Counted from the first letter of the stretch, positions 37,096-46,421 are shown. The stretch is DNA of 64,000 nt from Vibrio mimicus CAIM 602 (GCF_000338875.1 NZ_AOMO01000055.1:30860-94859); one strand, 5' to 3'. Made by a program: numbers and translations. Notes: generated from the sequence alone by a model not told the origin.

Positions 37096-37329
37096 CTCTC
37101 CACTCCTTAACAATCTCATTACATTAAGCCTACCTAGCTCCACGCGCGCTGCCAACGCTATCTCACTCGATTCCACCCCATTGCGTGTAACAATATTTTT
37201 ACAAGCCTTCTGTTTTTAGTTATTTTTCATAGGCCTGATCCTGTCCCCATGCGGTTGACTTTCAACCCTGTGAGGACAAAACTTGTTCACAGTGATAAGG
37301 CCAAAATTCACGTTTAGACAGGGGATGTT

Positions 37330-39309
37330 ATGTCATCAGCAATGCCAATTTGGGTGCCAAGCCAAGAACGTATTTCTACTTCTAACCTGCAGCAATTTAT
37401 TGAGCACGTGAACATGCAAGGTGAAGCGATCGATGGCTACCCTGCCCTACATCAATGGTCTATCACCGAGACGCGCAAATTTTGGCTAGAGGTATGGCAA
37501 TTTTGTGATGTGATTGGGTATCGCGGAAATTGCATTATTGGTGAGGGTCTACCCCGCTTTGGCAAAGAAACCGTACTCGCTCGCGATTCTATTTGGTTTC
37601 CGCAAGCTCAACTGAATTACGCGGAAAACCTGCTCTCTTATGCGTTTCAATATCCCGATGGCATTGCGATTTGGTTTAAAAACGAAAACGGCCAAACTAA
37701 AAAACTCACTTGGCAACAGTTGTGTGACCAAGTCTCTATCGTTCAACAATGGTTGAGCCAAAATGGTGTTGCGGAAGGTGATGTGGTGGCAGGTTATCTC
37801 CCTCACTTGCCTGAAACGGTTATCGCTATGTTGGCCGCAACCAGCCTTGGCGCAATCTGGACTTCAACCTCACCAGATTTTGGGGTGGACAGTGTCGTTG
37901 AGCGTTTTGGGCAGGTACATCCTAAGATCCTATTTTGCTGTAATGGCTACACCTTCAACGGTAAAACATTTCAGATGCAGGAACGCAATGCGCAAATCGT
38001 TTCTGCGCTGCCTAGCCTAGTCAACACTTGCCAAATTGAGTACCTACAAGATCGCAACTTTAACCCAGATTTCAATGATAGCTTTTCGGACTGGTCATCA
38101 ATCCTAACCAGTTACCAACCGCGAGGGTTGGAATACCATCGAGTTGGATTTAATGAGCCACTGTTTGTACTCTATTCATCGGGGACAACGGGTAAACCCA
38201 AATGCATCACGCATTCCGTTGGCGGCACGTTACTTAATCATTTGAAAGAACACCAGTTACACTGTGATATTCAACCACAAGATCGCGTGTTCTATTACAC
38301 CACTACAGGCTGGATGATGTGGAACTGGCACGTTTCAGCACTGGCCAGTGGTGCAACGTTAGTTATCTACGATGGGCATCCACTTTATCCCCAAGCTGGC
38401 GCACTCTGGGCTCTCGCTGACGAAGCTAAAGTCTCTCTTTTCGGAACCTCGGCAAAATACCTTGAAACATTACAAAAAAGCCATTTCTCGCCTTGTGATT
38501 TCTACCCACTACTCAATTTGAAAACCTTATGCTCAACAGGTTCGGTTCTCTACCCCGAACAATTCGATTATGTGTATGAGCATGTTAAATCCGATCTGCA
38601 TCTGGCTTCCATCTCTGGTGGTACGGACATCTGCGGCTGTTTTGTGTTGGGGAACCCCATCTCTCCGGTCTTTCAAGGTGAATGCCAGAGTGCAGGTTTA
38701 GGGTTAGATGTCGTCGCATTCAATGATCAAGGCAAAGCGGTTGTTGGTGAGCGTGGCGAATTGGTTTGTCGCAATAGCTTTCCCAATCAACCCATTGGCT
38801 TTTGGCATGATGATGGGAGCCGCTACCAACAAGCTTACTGGGATAAATATCCGGGTATTTGGCATCATGGCGATGAGATTGAAATCACGGCGAATGGCGG
38901 CATCATTTTCTTTGGCCGCAGTGATACGGTGCTGAATCCGGGTGGCATCCGCATCGGTACCGCTGAGATATATCAGCAGATCAACGCTCTACCAGAGATC
39001 CAAGACTCCATCGCAATTGGCCGTCGAGTTGAACGCGATGAACAGATCCTTCTCTTCGTGCAATTGACTGACAATGTCAGCCTTGATGAACCACTCAAAC
39101 AGAAGATTCGCACACTATTGCGCGATCGTTGCTCTCCACGTCATGTTCCGGCACACATTTATGCGATAAGTGAAATTCCACGAACCAAATCAGGCAAGCT
39201 AGTGGAACTGGCCGTTAAACAAGTGTGCCATGGTGAGGAGGTGAAAAACTTAGGTGCCATCGCCAATCCACACGTTTTAGTGGAAATAGAAGGCTTACTC
39301 TTGGCATGA
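37330..39309 (+). CDS. Acetoacetyl-CoA synthetase
   Basis: A 659-residue ANL-superfamily ligase. LYSSGTTGKPKCITH is the AMP-binding P-loop, GGTDICGCF the second motif, and PRTKSGKLVEL holds the C-terminal catalytic Lys. LNYAENLL and YTTTGWMMWNWHVSALASGA are specific to acetoacetate-CoA ligases. It activates acetoacetate with ATP and CoA. AGGGGATGTT precedes the start. The divergent phhAB operon suggests a shared aromatic amino acid catabolism module. No homogentisate pathway gene is in view, so this remains an inference. Confidence 0.93.
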   Translation: MSSAMPIWVPSQERISTSNLQQFIEHVNMQGEAIDGYPALHQWSITETRKFWLEVWQFCDVIGYRGNCIIGEGLPRFGKETVLARDSIWFPQAQLNYAENLLSYAFQYPDGIAIWFKNENGQTKKLTWQQLCDQVSIVQQWLSQNGVAEGDVVAGYLPHLPETVIAMLAATSLGAIWTSTSPDFGVDSVVERFGQVHPKILFCCNGYTFNGKTFQMQERNAQIVSALPSLVNTCQIEYLQDRNFNPDFNDSFSDWSSILTSYQPRGLEYHRVGFNEPLFVLYSSGTTGKPKCITHSVGGTLLNHLKEHQLHCDIQPQDRVFYYTTTGWMMWNWHVSALASGATLVIYDGHPLYPQAGALWALADEAKVSLFGTSAKYLETLQKSHFSPCDFYPLLNLKTLCSTGSVLYPEQFDYVYEHVKSDLHLASISGGTDICGCFVLGNPISPVFQGECQSAGLGLDVVAFNDQGKAVVGERGELVCRNSFPNQPIGFWHDDGSRYQQAYWDKYPGIWHHGDEIEITANGGIIFFGRSDTVLNPGGIRIGTAEIYQQINALPEIQDSIAIGRRVERDEQILLFVQLTDNVSLDEPLKQKIRTLLRDRCSPRHVPAHIYAISEIPRTKSGKLVELAVKQVCHGEEVKNLGAIANPHVLVEIEGLLLA

Positions 39310-39418
39310 AACAAGTCGACTATTGGGAAATTTTCATTGCAAAATCAACGTAATTAACGGTTTGCTTTTCGTGCCACAATGCTATTCTTGGCCAAGCGAC
39401 TCTTGGCATCGGCATTTT

Positions 39419-40336
39419 ATGGATTATATTCATCTCTCTCGCTTTAGCTTAAAGCACCTGACTGCGCTACACGTTATGCTTAACACTCGCAGTGTTACAC
39501 AAACCGCAGCTCGGCTTTGCGTCAGTCCCTCTAGCATCAGCAAAATCCTCGCTCAACTACGTGAATTGCTCAACGATGATCTCTTTTACCGCGATGGTAA
39601 TCAGTTAATTCCAACACCGTATGTGCAGCAAATGGGGCCAACCGTGCACCATATTTTGTCGAGTATGAATGGGTTACTGCATTGCACAGACTTCAACCCA
39701 CAGGAATATCAAGGCCACTATCGCTTAGCCATGCGTGAAAGTACGCTTGAACTGTTCGCACCTAAAATCACATCGATTCTCACCCATTGTTCGCCTGAAC
39801 TGACGATGACCATTCATTCCAAAGAGCATTATGGTTTTGATGCTTTGCAGAGTGGACTGATTGATTTCATTCTTTTGCCGCACGATATCAGCCAGCCGCC
39901 CACGTTCGCCCAAGATCTGGTTTGGCAAATCATTGAATCGGATGAACTGGTATGCCTAATGAATCCGGCACATCCGCTCGCCACTAGCGAGCTCAGCGTA
40001 GAAGACTATTTGGCGTATAAACACATTGGCATTCTCGATAATGAGTTAAGTGAGCCTTATTTCGAAAAATATCTCACTCAGCAGCATGAGACTCGGCGCA
40101 TTGCATTAACCACACCGGATTTTGGGGCTGCGGCTGTGTTGTGCCAGCATACTCAGTTTCTGTTTACTTGTTCAAAGATGTGGGCTGACCATGCGATGCA
40201 GGCTCAAGGGCTCGTTCAAAAGCCCCTGCCCTTTGAATATGGCAAAGTGGCTTATAGTCTGGTTTGGAATAAACCAAGCATGAATGATCGTGCAATCTGC
40301 TGGTTATGTCAGCAACTCACTTCTAGCTTGGATTGA
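39419..40336 (+). CDS. LysR-family transcriptional regulator
   Basis: About 305 residues from ATG 39419. The frame is open to 39323, but the extra 32 residues have no family match. The N-terminal winged helix (FSLKHLTALHVMLNTRSVTQTAARLCVSPSSISKILAQLRELLNDDLFYRDGNQLIPT) is typical of LysR proteins. The remainder is a substrate-binding domain. It lies ~110 bp after acetoacetyl-CoA synthetase on the same strand and may regulate it or the divergent phhAB genes. The effector is unknown. It ends at a strong terminator. Confidence 0.9.
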   Translation: MDYIHLSRFSLKHLTALHVMLNTRSVTQTAARLCVSPSSISKILAQLRELLNDDLFYRDGNQLIPTPYVQQMGPTVHHILSSMNGLLHCTDFNPQEYQGHYRLAMRESTLELFAPKITSILTHCSPELTMTIHSKEHYGFDALQSGLIDFILLPHDISQPPTFAQDLVWQIIESDELVCLMNPAHPLATSELSVEDYLAYKHIGILDNELSEPYFEKYLTQQHETRRIALTTPDFGAAAVLCQHTQFLFTCSKMWADHAMQAQGLVQKPLPFEYGKVAYSLVWNKPSMNDRAICWLCQQLTSSLD

Positions 40337-40350
40337 GAAAACGCCCCGCA

Positions 40351-40386
40351 AAAGGAAAGGGTCAGCAAATGCTGACCCTTTCCTTT
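40351..40386. terminator. Long terminator hairpin after the LysR gene
   Basis: A 17-bp perfect stem (AAAGGAAAGGGTCAGCA and its complement) with a two-base loop, 15 bp after the LysR stop. It is A/T-flanked on both sides, so it could act in both directions. Confidence 0.85.
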
Positions 40387-40662
40387 ATTGCTCTGTTTTT
40401 GATTTTTGTTAATAACCCTAGCCATGAGTTGTTAGTCAATAAACAGAAATTTGAGACATAAACACGGGGAACTGAGTTTTGTCTTTGATTATTCACTCAT
40501 TAGTTTAGGCGTAAGGTTTAATTTTTGTTAGTGAAAATATGTAAATGGTCAATTTACTATTTGGAAAAGATATGCAAATCACATTCATAGCGCAATCAAT
40601 ATGCAATAAGCAGCATCATCAAGATAAGTTGCATATCAAATAAGCTTCAGCAGAAAACAAAA
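40387..40662. other. A/T-rich gene-free stretch with repeated ATATGCAA
   Basis: No ORF or RNA gene is recognisable here. ATATGCAA occurs at 40570 and 40599 and inverted (TTGCATAT) at 40629. The outer pair, GATATGCAA (40569-40577) and TTGCATATC (40629-40637), forms a 9-bp inverted repeat. Confidence 0.35.
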
Positions 40663-40681
40663 CCGCTGCGAAATGCAGCGG
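40663..40681 (-). terminator. Terminator of the methyltransferase gene
   Basis: CCGCTGC and GCAGCGG pair around a 5-base loop. Read leftward, the hairpin is followed by TTTTGTTTTC. It is 60 bp after the methyltransferase stop. Confidence 0.8.
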
Positions 40682-40740
40682 CAAAAATCAGATATTCTTG
40701 GCTAAAAGTCTTTTAAAACCAATAACTAGAGAGGGAAAGT

Positions 40741-41319
40741 CTACTTACGAGCTATGCCAACCATAACGGGAAGTACCCCTTGCTCAGTCGTCACGTCAAA
40801 CGCGATCTGAGTTTCGACTGAAGAGAAGCCCGCATTCTTTAGGACGGTTTCCATTTCTACAAGAGACAGACCTACTTCACTTTTTCCATCCGCTAACCAG
40901 TCAAAATGGATAAAATAGCCACCTTCATCCACTAAGGTAAAGATGATATCCGCCACATCTTGCACGTTAGGGAGAAAAGCACATACGGATGAGGCCACAA
41001 CCAGATCAAACTGCTTACGAAATGCCGGATGCTGCGCAACCAAACCGCGGGTGAGTGAATCAACCACAGGCTCAACATTACGTAATTCTTTGCGATCCAG
41101 TTCCTCAATCATGGCTTCAGATGAGTCGAGAGCAACAATATCGCGAGCGAGTGGTGACATCAGCTGACTCAGCAATCCCGTGCCACAGCCAAAATCCAAA
41201 ATGTGCTTTCCTTGCAAAGAGAGGATTTTTGTCAGTTGTTGAAATACGCTTTGCGCGAAAATATGGGTCGCAGGGTCATTTTCCCAGTTTGCAGCGTATT
41301 CGTCCCAGTCGTGTGCCAT
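40741..41319 (-). CDS. Class I SAM-dependent methyltransferase
   Basis: About 192 residues. GGAGG lies five bases before the ATG at 41319 (two before the neighbouring ATG at 41322), so the second Met is preferred. An in-frame extension to 41373 is unsupported. ILDFGCGTGLLS is SAM motif I, DIVALDSSEAMIEEL is motif II, and VVASSVCAFLPNV follows as motif III/IV. The acceptor substrate cannot be inferred. It is a single-gene unit with its own terminator. Confidence 0.85.
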   Translation of the reverse strand: MAHDWDEYAANWENDPATHIFAQSVFQQLTKILSLQGKHILDFGCGTGLLSQLMSPLARDIVALDSSEAMIEELDRKELRNVEPVVDSLTRGLVAQHPAFRKQFDLVVASSVCAFLPNVQDVADIIFTLVDEGGYFIHFDWLADGKSEVGLSLVEMETVLKNAGFSSVETQIAFDVTTEQGVLPVMVGIARK

Positions 41320-41546
41320 CATGGCCTCCGTATTACTTCTTGTATTCGGGCAATGCTGCCAAGAGTAAACCAAAATGAAGTAGAGTTCATAGTGTTACAA
41401 CGCATTCTTTGCCAAGAAAATCCATTTTTGCCTCATTTGCCGAGAATTTATGCAGGCACTTGAGGAATAAAATCATGTTTATGCGCTCAACGTTTTGAAC
41501 TCTTTGACTTTGTTATGAATTTGTCACAAGTTCAATGCAATTAAGT

Positions 41547-42482
41547 CTATTGGCTGGAAGCAGACTCCGTTGCACTGTCTTTTGCTAAGCTAGGTTGGCG
41601 AGTTACCCACCAACAAATGAGTGATCCTAACGTTACCATTACCACACCTTGCCAGAAGCTCAGCCCCAACACGACACCTAAGATCAGTGAAGAAAACAGC
41701 GTTGAAATCACAGGTGTGAAATAAGAGAGCGTCGCCAGCAATAGCATATTGCCGCGCAAAATCGCCACATTCCATAGTGCATAACCACTGCCCATCACTA
41801 CGCCCGTTAAAAGCAGTGTAGACACATTTGACCAAGTAAAAGAGAGAGCCGGCTCATCGCTTAGCGCGTATTGCAACCACAGCACGCTGGCCGTTGCTGC
41901 GAAAAACAACACTATGGCGTTTTGCCCCAGTGCCAGACGCTGGGTCACATTGCAGTAAATGGCCCAGATAAAAGCCCCGATGAACGCCATTGAGTAAACG
42001 GTCGGATTGGTTGTAATCCGCTCCATAAGATCCGCTGCGGAGATCCCTTGCTCCGCAACAATCGTCCACGCCACACCAAGAAATGCGAGCCCAACACTGG
42101 GATAAACCCAGAAACTGACTGAACGTTTACTCAGAAGCACGGCGATCAATACCGTGAGGGCTGGCCATAGATAGTTGATCACCGACATCTCAATCGCTTG
42201 TAAACGGTCGTTGGCCATCCCAAGCGCTAACGCCAGACAGATCTCATAACTCACAAACAAAGTACCGCCGATCAGGACATAGCGAGCAGAGCCTGCTTTC
42301 AAGCGTGGTACACCCATAGTGAACAATAGAAATAACGTGCTCACGGTGTAGATCAATGCTGCGCCTCCAATCGGTGAAAACTCTTCAGCGACTCGGCGAG
42401 TTAATGCCATCAAGCTACCCCAAAGTAGAATCGCAGCAATTCCATATAAGGTGTGTTTGTGGTTGATGAATTGCTGTATCAA
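41547..42482 (-). CDS. EamA/DMT-family exporter, YddG-like
   Basis: A 311-residue protein with ten hydrophobic helices in two EamA repeats. TLYGIAAILLWGSLMALTRRVAEEFSPIGGAALIY and MVMGSGYALWNVAILRGNMLLLATLSYFTPV-like blocks resemble YddG, the exporter of aromatic amino acids and related compounds. The assignment to that substrate class is by resemblance only. It is 24 bp after the acetyltransferase gene, in the same direction, and probably co-transcribed. Confidence 0.85.
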   Translation of the reverse strand: MIQQFINHKHTLYGIAAILLWGSLMALTRRVAEEFSPIGGAALIYTVSTLFLLFTMGVPRLKAGSARYVLIGGTLFVSYEICLALALGMANDRLQAIEMSVINYLWPALTVLIAVLLSKRSVSFWVYPSVGLAFLGVAWTIVAEQGISAADLMERITTNPTVYSMAFIGAFIWAIYCNVTQRLALGQNAIVLFFAATASVLWLQYALSDEPALSFTWSNVSTLLLTGVVMGSGYALWNVAILRGNMLLLATLSYFTPVISTLFSSLILGVVLGLSFWQGVVMVTLGSLICWWVTRQPSLAKDSATESASSQ

Positions 42483-42506
42483 GATGAGCCTCAGAAATGG
42501 TGTAAG

Positions 42507-43073
42507 TTAAACTTCTGTCTGTTTAATAGGATCAAGCAATGAGCGCAAAACTCTAGCCGGAGTTCCTCCCACCAGCGTATCGGGCGGCACATCATGATTC
42601 ACCACTGAGTTAGCCGCAATGACTGAACGCGCCCCAATGGTCACGCCTTGATTGATCACCACATTGCCGCCGATCCATACGTCATCTTCAACTACAATGG
42701 GTTTGCAAATCGTTTCCCAAGATTGTCGGCGGCGGTAATCCAGAGAATGTGAAGCAGTGTAGAATTGAGTACTCGGGCCAATCAAAACATTATTGCCGAT
42801 CGTGATTGGAGCACCATCGAGCATGACCACATTCATATTGATGAAGGTGTGTTCACCGATACGAATGGTTTTCCCAAACTCACAATGAAACGGTGGCTGA
42901 ACCCTACTCTGTTCACCGAGATCACCAAACAGCTCTCTTTGCAGAGCGTGCCGTTCAGCGTCATCAAGGCTTTGGTTAATTGCGAGTTTCAGCCTACCGG
43001 CTTGGTGGCGCAGTGCTTCTGCTGATGCACCGTCAAAGTGTTCACCATTGAGCATTTTTTCTAATTCACTCAT
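42507..43073 (-). CDS. Sugar O-acetyltransferase (maltose/galactoside acetyltransferase-like)
   Basis: A 188-residue left-handed beta-helix acetyltransferase. MSELEKMLNGEHFDG at the start resembles the maltose acetyltransferase cap. The hexapeptide repeats (IGNNVLIGPSTQFYTASHSLD, VWIGGNVVINQGVTIGARSVIAANSVVNHDVPPDTLVGGTPARVLR) contain the catalytic His of the family. GGGGGAATACAA precedes the ATG. It acetylates a sugar with acetyl-CoA. The exact acceptor is unknown and the in vivo role of this family is often detoxification of excess sugars. Confidence 0.88.
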   Translation of the reverse strand: MSELEKMLNGEHFDGASAEALRHQAGRLKLAINQSLDDAERHALQRELFGDLGEQSRVQPPFHCEFGKTIRIGEHTFINMNVVMLDGAPITIGNNVLIGPSTQFYTASHSLDYRRRQSWETICKPIVVEDDVWIGGNVVINQGVTIGARSVIAANSVVNHDVPPDTLVGGTPARVLRSLLDPIKQTEV

Positions 43074-43157
43074 TTGTATTCCCCCTTATTCATCACGGTT
43101 TAAGGTTAACTACAAGCCAGCAAATGAAAAGTACAAACAATGGTGAATGCATTTCCT

Positions 43158-44489
43158 CTATTCTTTGATGGCATCCTTAGGCGCCGGATCCGATGACTCA
43201 ACACGGCTGACCAGTAACTGGTCAACTTTATAGTTATCAATATCGACGACTTCGAATTTATAGCCCGCGTACACCACAGAGTCAGTACGGCGTGGGATCT
43301 TCCGCAGCATATACATCATAAATCCGGCAATCGTTTCGTAGTTCTGCTGCTGCGGGAATTCTTCAATACCAAAAGAGCGCATCACATCTGTGATTGGCGT
43401 TACGCCATCCACCAGCCATGAATTACCATCACGTGCGACAATCTGCTCTTCCCCTTCAGCAAGAACCCAAGTCCCCATGACTGCGCTTTGTAGGTCATTA
43501 AATGTCACCACCCCTACTACGAGCGCGTATTCGTTCATCACCACCGCAAAATCAACACGATTAATTTTGAAGTATTCCAACGCCTCAGAAAGACTTAAGG
43601 TATCGGGGATGATTGGGCAACCGTTAACCACGTTGCTTTCTTTTAAGTTCATCCCTTGACCGTTAATCACACGGATCAACAGCGCTTTGGAGTCCACATA
43701 GCCTTTAATCAAATCTAACTGACCATCACACACTAAAAACTTATTGTGTGGATGCTGAGAGATCTTATGTTTGATCTGTTCTTCGCTGTCATTCAGATTC
43801 AGGAAAACCAAACTTTCACGCGCGGTCATCGCAGATGTAACGGGAATGCTTTGCATTTCAAACACACTCTCCATCATCTGCTGCTCGCCTTTATCCAGCA
43901 CCCCAGCTTCTGCACCAGCGTCCATCACCGCATAAATATCATCAGAGGTAATTTCATCATTGCGCTCAGTCGGTACGCTTAAAGCACGGAATAAGAGGTT
44001 AGCAAGACCATTGAAGAACCAAACAATCGGTTTTAGTACAGTGATGCAAAGCTGCATACCGCCGACCAGATTGGTCGCAATACGCTCTGGCATCGCCATC
44101 GCAATTCGCTTAGGCATCAGATCAGCAATCAAAATGAACATGCTGGTCACCAGCATAAATGACAAAATAAAGCTGGTTTGTGCTAACCAATTAGCCGGGA
44201 TCACATCCTCAAGAAACATTCTAAAATAAGGCGTGAACGCGGATTCACCCACGATACCGCCCATGATGGCCACGGCATTTAGACCAATTTGTACCACAGT
44301 GAAAAAATTACCCGGGTGAGCTTGCAGCTCTAAGACCCGCTCAGCACGTTCATCACCTTCATCCGCCATTTGACGCAGACGGATCTTGCGCGCGGCAGCC
44401 AGCGAAATTTCCGACATAGAGAAGAAACAACTGGCAGCGATCAGCGCATAATAATCGAGATGTTTTCGAAAAAACTCATAGGTATACAC
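43158..44489 (-). CDS. ytfL: CNNM/CorC-type membrane protein, YtfL/PaeA-like
   Basis: About 443 residues: a DUF21 membrane domain (~1-190), two CBS domains (~200-340) and a CorC/HlyC C-terminal domain (~350-435). CFFSMSEISLAAARKIRLRQMADEGD and FKINRVDFAVVMNEYALVVGVVTFNDLQ closely match E. coli YtfL (PaeA), reported to export putrescine/cadaverine. The 5' end looks faulty. The frame starts with GTG 44489 and a charged MYTYEFFRKHLDYY. The +1 frame has ATG 44479 with GGGTG upstream and reads MSFFENISIIM, a proper start of the first helix, which one extra G near 44444-44447 would join to ALIAASCFF. So a one-base deletion is suspected. Confidence 0.85.
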   Translation of the reverse strand: MYTYEFFRKHLDYYALIAASCFFSMSEISLAAARKIRLRQMADEGDERAERVLELQAHPGNFFTVVQIGLNAVAIMGGIVGESAFTPYFRMFLEDVIPANWLAQTSFILSFMLVTSMFILIADLMPKRIAMAMPERIATNLVGGMQLCITVLKPIVWFFNGLANLLFRALSVPTERNDEITSDDIYAVMDAGAEAGVLDKGEQQMMESVFEMQSIPVTSAMTARESLVFLNLNDSEEQIKHKISQHPHNKFLVCDGQLDLIKGYVDSKALLIRVINGQGMNLKESNVVNGCPIIPDTLSLSEALEYFKINRVDFAVVMNEYALVVGVVTFNDLQSAVMGTWVLAEGEEQIVARDGNSWLVDGVTPITDVMRSFGIEEFPQQQNYETIAGFMMYMLRKIPRRTDSVVYAGYKFEVVDIDNYKVDQLLVSRVESSDPAPKDAIKE

Positions 44490-44559
44490 CCAAAATAAAC
44501 AGAATAAGAGAGCTTAAAACAACATCGAAGGGGCAGATAGGCTAATAGATAAACGCATC

Positions 44560-44603
44560 TTTATCCGCCTCGATTCATCATAGACGAGCGCGAGACGGAT
44601 AAA
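44560..44603 (-). other. Leader hairpin upstream of ytfL
   Basis: TTTATCCG (44560-44567) and CGGATAAA (44596-44603) pair, extended by CCTCG/CGAG inside. No T-run follows in either direction. It lies in the 5' leader of ytfL, about 75-120 bp before the start codon. Confidence 0.4.
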
Positions 44604-44664
44604 GAGATGATTACAGCAGACTTCACTGCAACTTCAAGTCAGACAATAGAATTGTAAAAACGGA

Positions 44665-45069
44665 TTATTCAGCAAGGATTTCCCATGAATGGGTCATCTC
44701 TACACCTTTACCCAGCATCAAACATACTGAGCAGTACTTCTCTAGTGAGTCTGCGGTCACTTGCGCAACAATGTTTTGATCCAGATTTTCACCACTAAGT
44801 ACAAAGTGGATATTCACTTGAGTAAACAGCTTAGGCGCAGTTTCACGGCGTTCAGCGCTGAGTTTTGCTTCACAGCTACGAATCTTTTGTCCCGCTTTTT
44901 TCATACCATCAACAACGTCGACTGAACTGCATCCACCCGCCGCCATCAACACCATTTCCATTGGGCTTGGCGCGCTTGCACCACCACTGCCATCCATCAC
45001 AATCGAATGACCAGAATTGGATAACCCGAGGAATTTAAAATCTTCGACCCATTTTACTTGCGCTTGCAT
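44665..45069 (-). CDS. OsmC-family protein (YhfA-like)
   Basis: A 134-residue protein with the two OsmC cysteines, AAGGCSSVDVVDGM (first Cys near residue 47) and KYCSVCLMLGKGVEMTHSW. The family contains peroxidases such as Ohr and OsmC that reduce organic hydroperoxides. The YhfA branch, to which MQAQVKWVEDFKFLGLSNSGHSIVMD is most like, has no settled function. No regulator of the OhrR type is adjacent. Confidence 0.85.
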   Translation of the reverse strand: MQAQVKWVEDFKFLGLSNSGHSIVMDGSGGASAPSPMEMVLMAAGGCSSVDVVDGMKKAGQKIRSCEAKLSAERRETAPKLFTQVNIHFVLSGENLDQNIVAQVTADSLEKYCSVCLMLGKGVEMTHSWEILAE

Positions 45070-45198
45070 AACAGAAACTCATCTAAAGTTAATGAACGCC
45101 TGTATGTTAGCACAATGGCATACGGAAAGATGCCCAGATTCTCTTTTCCTAAGCCGCCTAAAGTTTACGGGAAGAATAAAAACGCTAAGCAAAAAAGA

Positions 45199-45612
45199 AA
45201 ACCCCACTAAGCCTTAGCTTAGTGGGGTTCAGTTCTTACTCGCAGCAATCCAGCTACTATAGGTGCTCCCTGCATCTATTCCTTGATAGTCTGCTGTGTC
45301 CTTCAGCGCAATCCGTTTCATCGCCTTCCTAGCGGTGTCCCTTACTCTGTCATCCTGACAGATATCGCCTTAGTCCTTTAAGTTGTCCATTAACTCTCCG
45401 TTTATAACCATCCTAGTTATTAAGCGTCCAGCTAACGTCCTTTGCTTTCCTTGCCGACCATTCATCCTGAACAATCGAAATCTTCGTCCTGAAGATGACC
45501 AATCCTTGGGTCTTTCCTGTTCCGTGTCCGCTTCCTGCTGACAAACTGACTTTACGACATGAGCAAATTTCAGCAAGCCCTGTTTTTTATTTTCACTTAT
45601 CTCCTACAGGAG
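45199..45612 (-). ncRNA. CsrB/CsrC-type small RNA (CsrA antagonist)
   Basis: The leftward transcript of about 400 nt carries more than 20 GGA triplets, mostly as AGGA or CGGA spaced 8-20 nt apart (for example near 45600, 45540, 45490, 45470, 45440, 45415, 45375). It has no coding capacity. It ends in a strong terminator, AACCCCACTAAGC / GCTTAGTGGGGTT (45200-45229), followed leftward by TTTTCTTTTTT. This is the pattern of Csr/Rsm sRNAs, which titrate CsrA. Vibrios usually have three. The 5' end is an estimate, placed near the hairpin CTCCTACAGGAG (45601-45612). A VarA/GacA-type box lies ~90 bp upstream. Which of csrB, csrC or csrD this is cannot be said. Confidence 0.92.
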
Positions 45613-45701
45613 AAATTAAAAAATAAACTCAAATAATCAATCAGTTAAATGAAAATTGAATTTAAAATCTGCAAATCAACACTTAAATTTCTCACATCAC
45701 G

Positions 45702-45719
45702 TGTAAGAGATCTCTCACA
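45702..45719. promoter_or_regulatory. VarA (GacA/UvrY-type) binding site upstream of the Csr sRNA
   Basis: TGTAAGAGATCTCTCACA is an 18-bp near-perfect palindrome. It matches the GacA/UvrY upstream activating sequence that drives csr/rsm sRNA genes. It sits ~90-110 bp upstream of the estimated sRNA start. From there to the dCMP deaminase start (45720-45938) I see only an A/T-rich promoter stretch. Confidence 0.85.
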
Positions 45720-45938
45720 AGACAAATCCTAAATTTAGAAATTTCTGCTTTGTATACCATCATAAAATCTGTGAACTTCATCGCAGGATTTTTTGTGAGA
45801 GCTTTAGCGAAAGAACGCCTATTTTCCTTGAGGTATAGACTCTTATCACAAAAATCGGGATAGTATCACCAACAATGATGTACCAAAGGTACGCATTCGA
45901 TTGCTTAACTGTGTCGCGAATGAATGAGGAACAACGAC

Positions 45939-46421
45939 ATGATTTCAAAATGGGCGCAACGTTTTTTCCAAATGGCCGAATTAGTCGGTTCGTGGAGTAA
46001 AGATCCTTCCACGCAGGTAGGCGCGGTGATCACCAAGCAAAACCGAATTGTTTCGGTTGGTTTTAATGGCTATCCGCACGGTATTTCAGACAGTGCAAGC
46101 ACTGATGATCGTGATATGAAGTATTTGAAAACCCTTCATGCAGAAGAGAATGCCATCCTCTTTGCTAAGCGCGATTTAGATGGCTGTGAAATTTATGTCA
46201 CCCACTTCCCGTGCCCAAATTGCGCCGCCAAGATCATTCAAACTGGGATTGCTGCGGTTTACTGCCCAGAACAATCGGATGATTTTCTGTCACGCTGGGG
46301 CGATAAGATTAAAGTCAGCCAAGATATGTTTTTACAAGCCGGCGTCAAAGTAAATTGGTTGCCACTGGCTGAGTTAAAACACATCAATACGATTACCTTA
46401 CCTACTGATAACCAATGTTAA
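45939..46421 (+). CDS. Deoxycytidylate deaminase family protein
   Basis: About 160 residues from ATG 45939, preceded by GAGGA at a normal distance. An in-frame ATG at 45924 would overlap that ribosome site. The zinc site is complete: HAEENAILFAKR (His and catalytic Glu) and PCPNCAAKIIQ (two Cys). SKDPSTQVGAVI and GFNGYPHG match dCMP deaminases, which supply dUMP for thymidylate synthesis. A weak GCCCTC/GAGGGC hairpin (46427-46447) follows the stop codon. Confidence 0.92.
   Translation: MISKWAQRFFQMAELVGSWSKDPSTQVGAVITKQNRIVSVGFNGYPHGISDSASTDDRDMKYLKTLHAEENAILFAKRDLDGCEIYVTHFPCPNCAAKIIQTGIAAVYCPEQSDDFLSRWGDKIKVSQDMFLQAGVKVNWLPLAELKHINTITLPTDNQC

Noticed and set aside
45370..45576. A 68-codon minus-strand open frame
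   Set aside because: It lies wholly inside the GGA-rich Csr-type sRNA and has no protein-like features.
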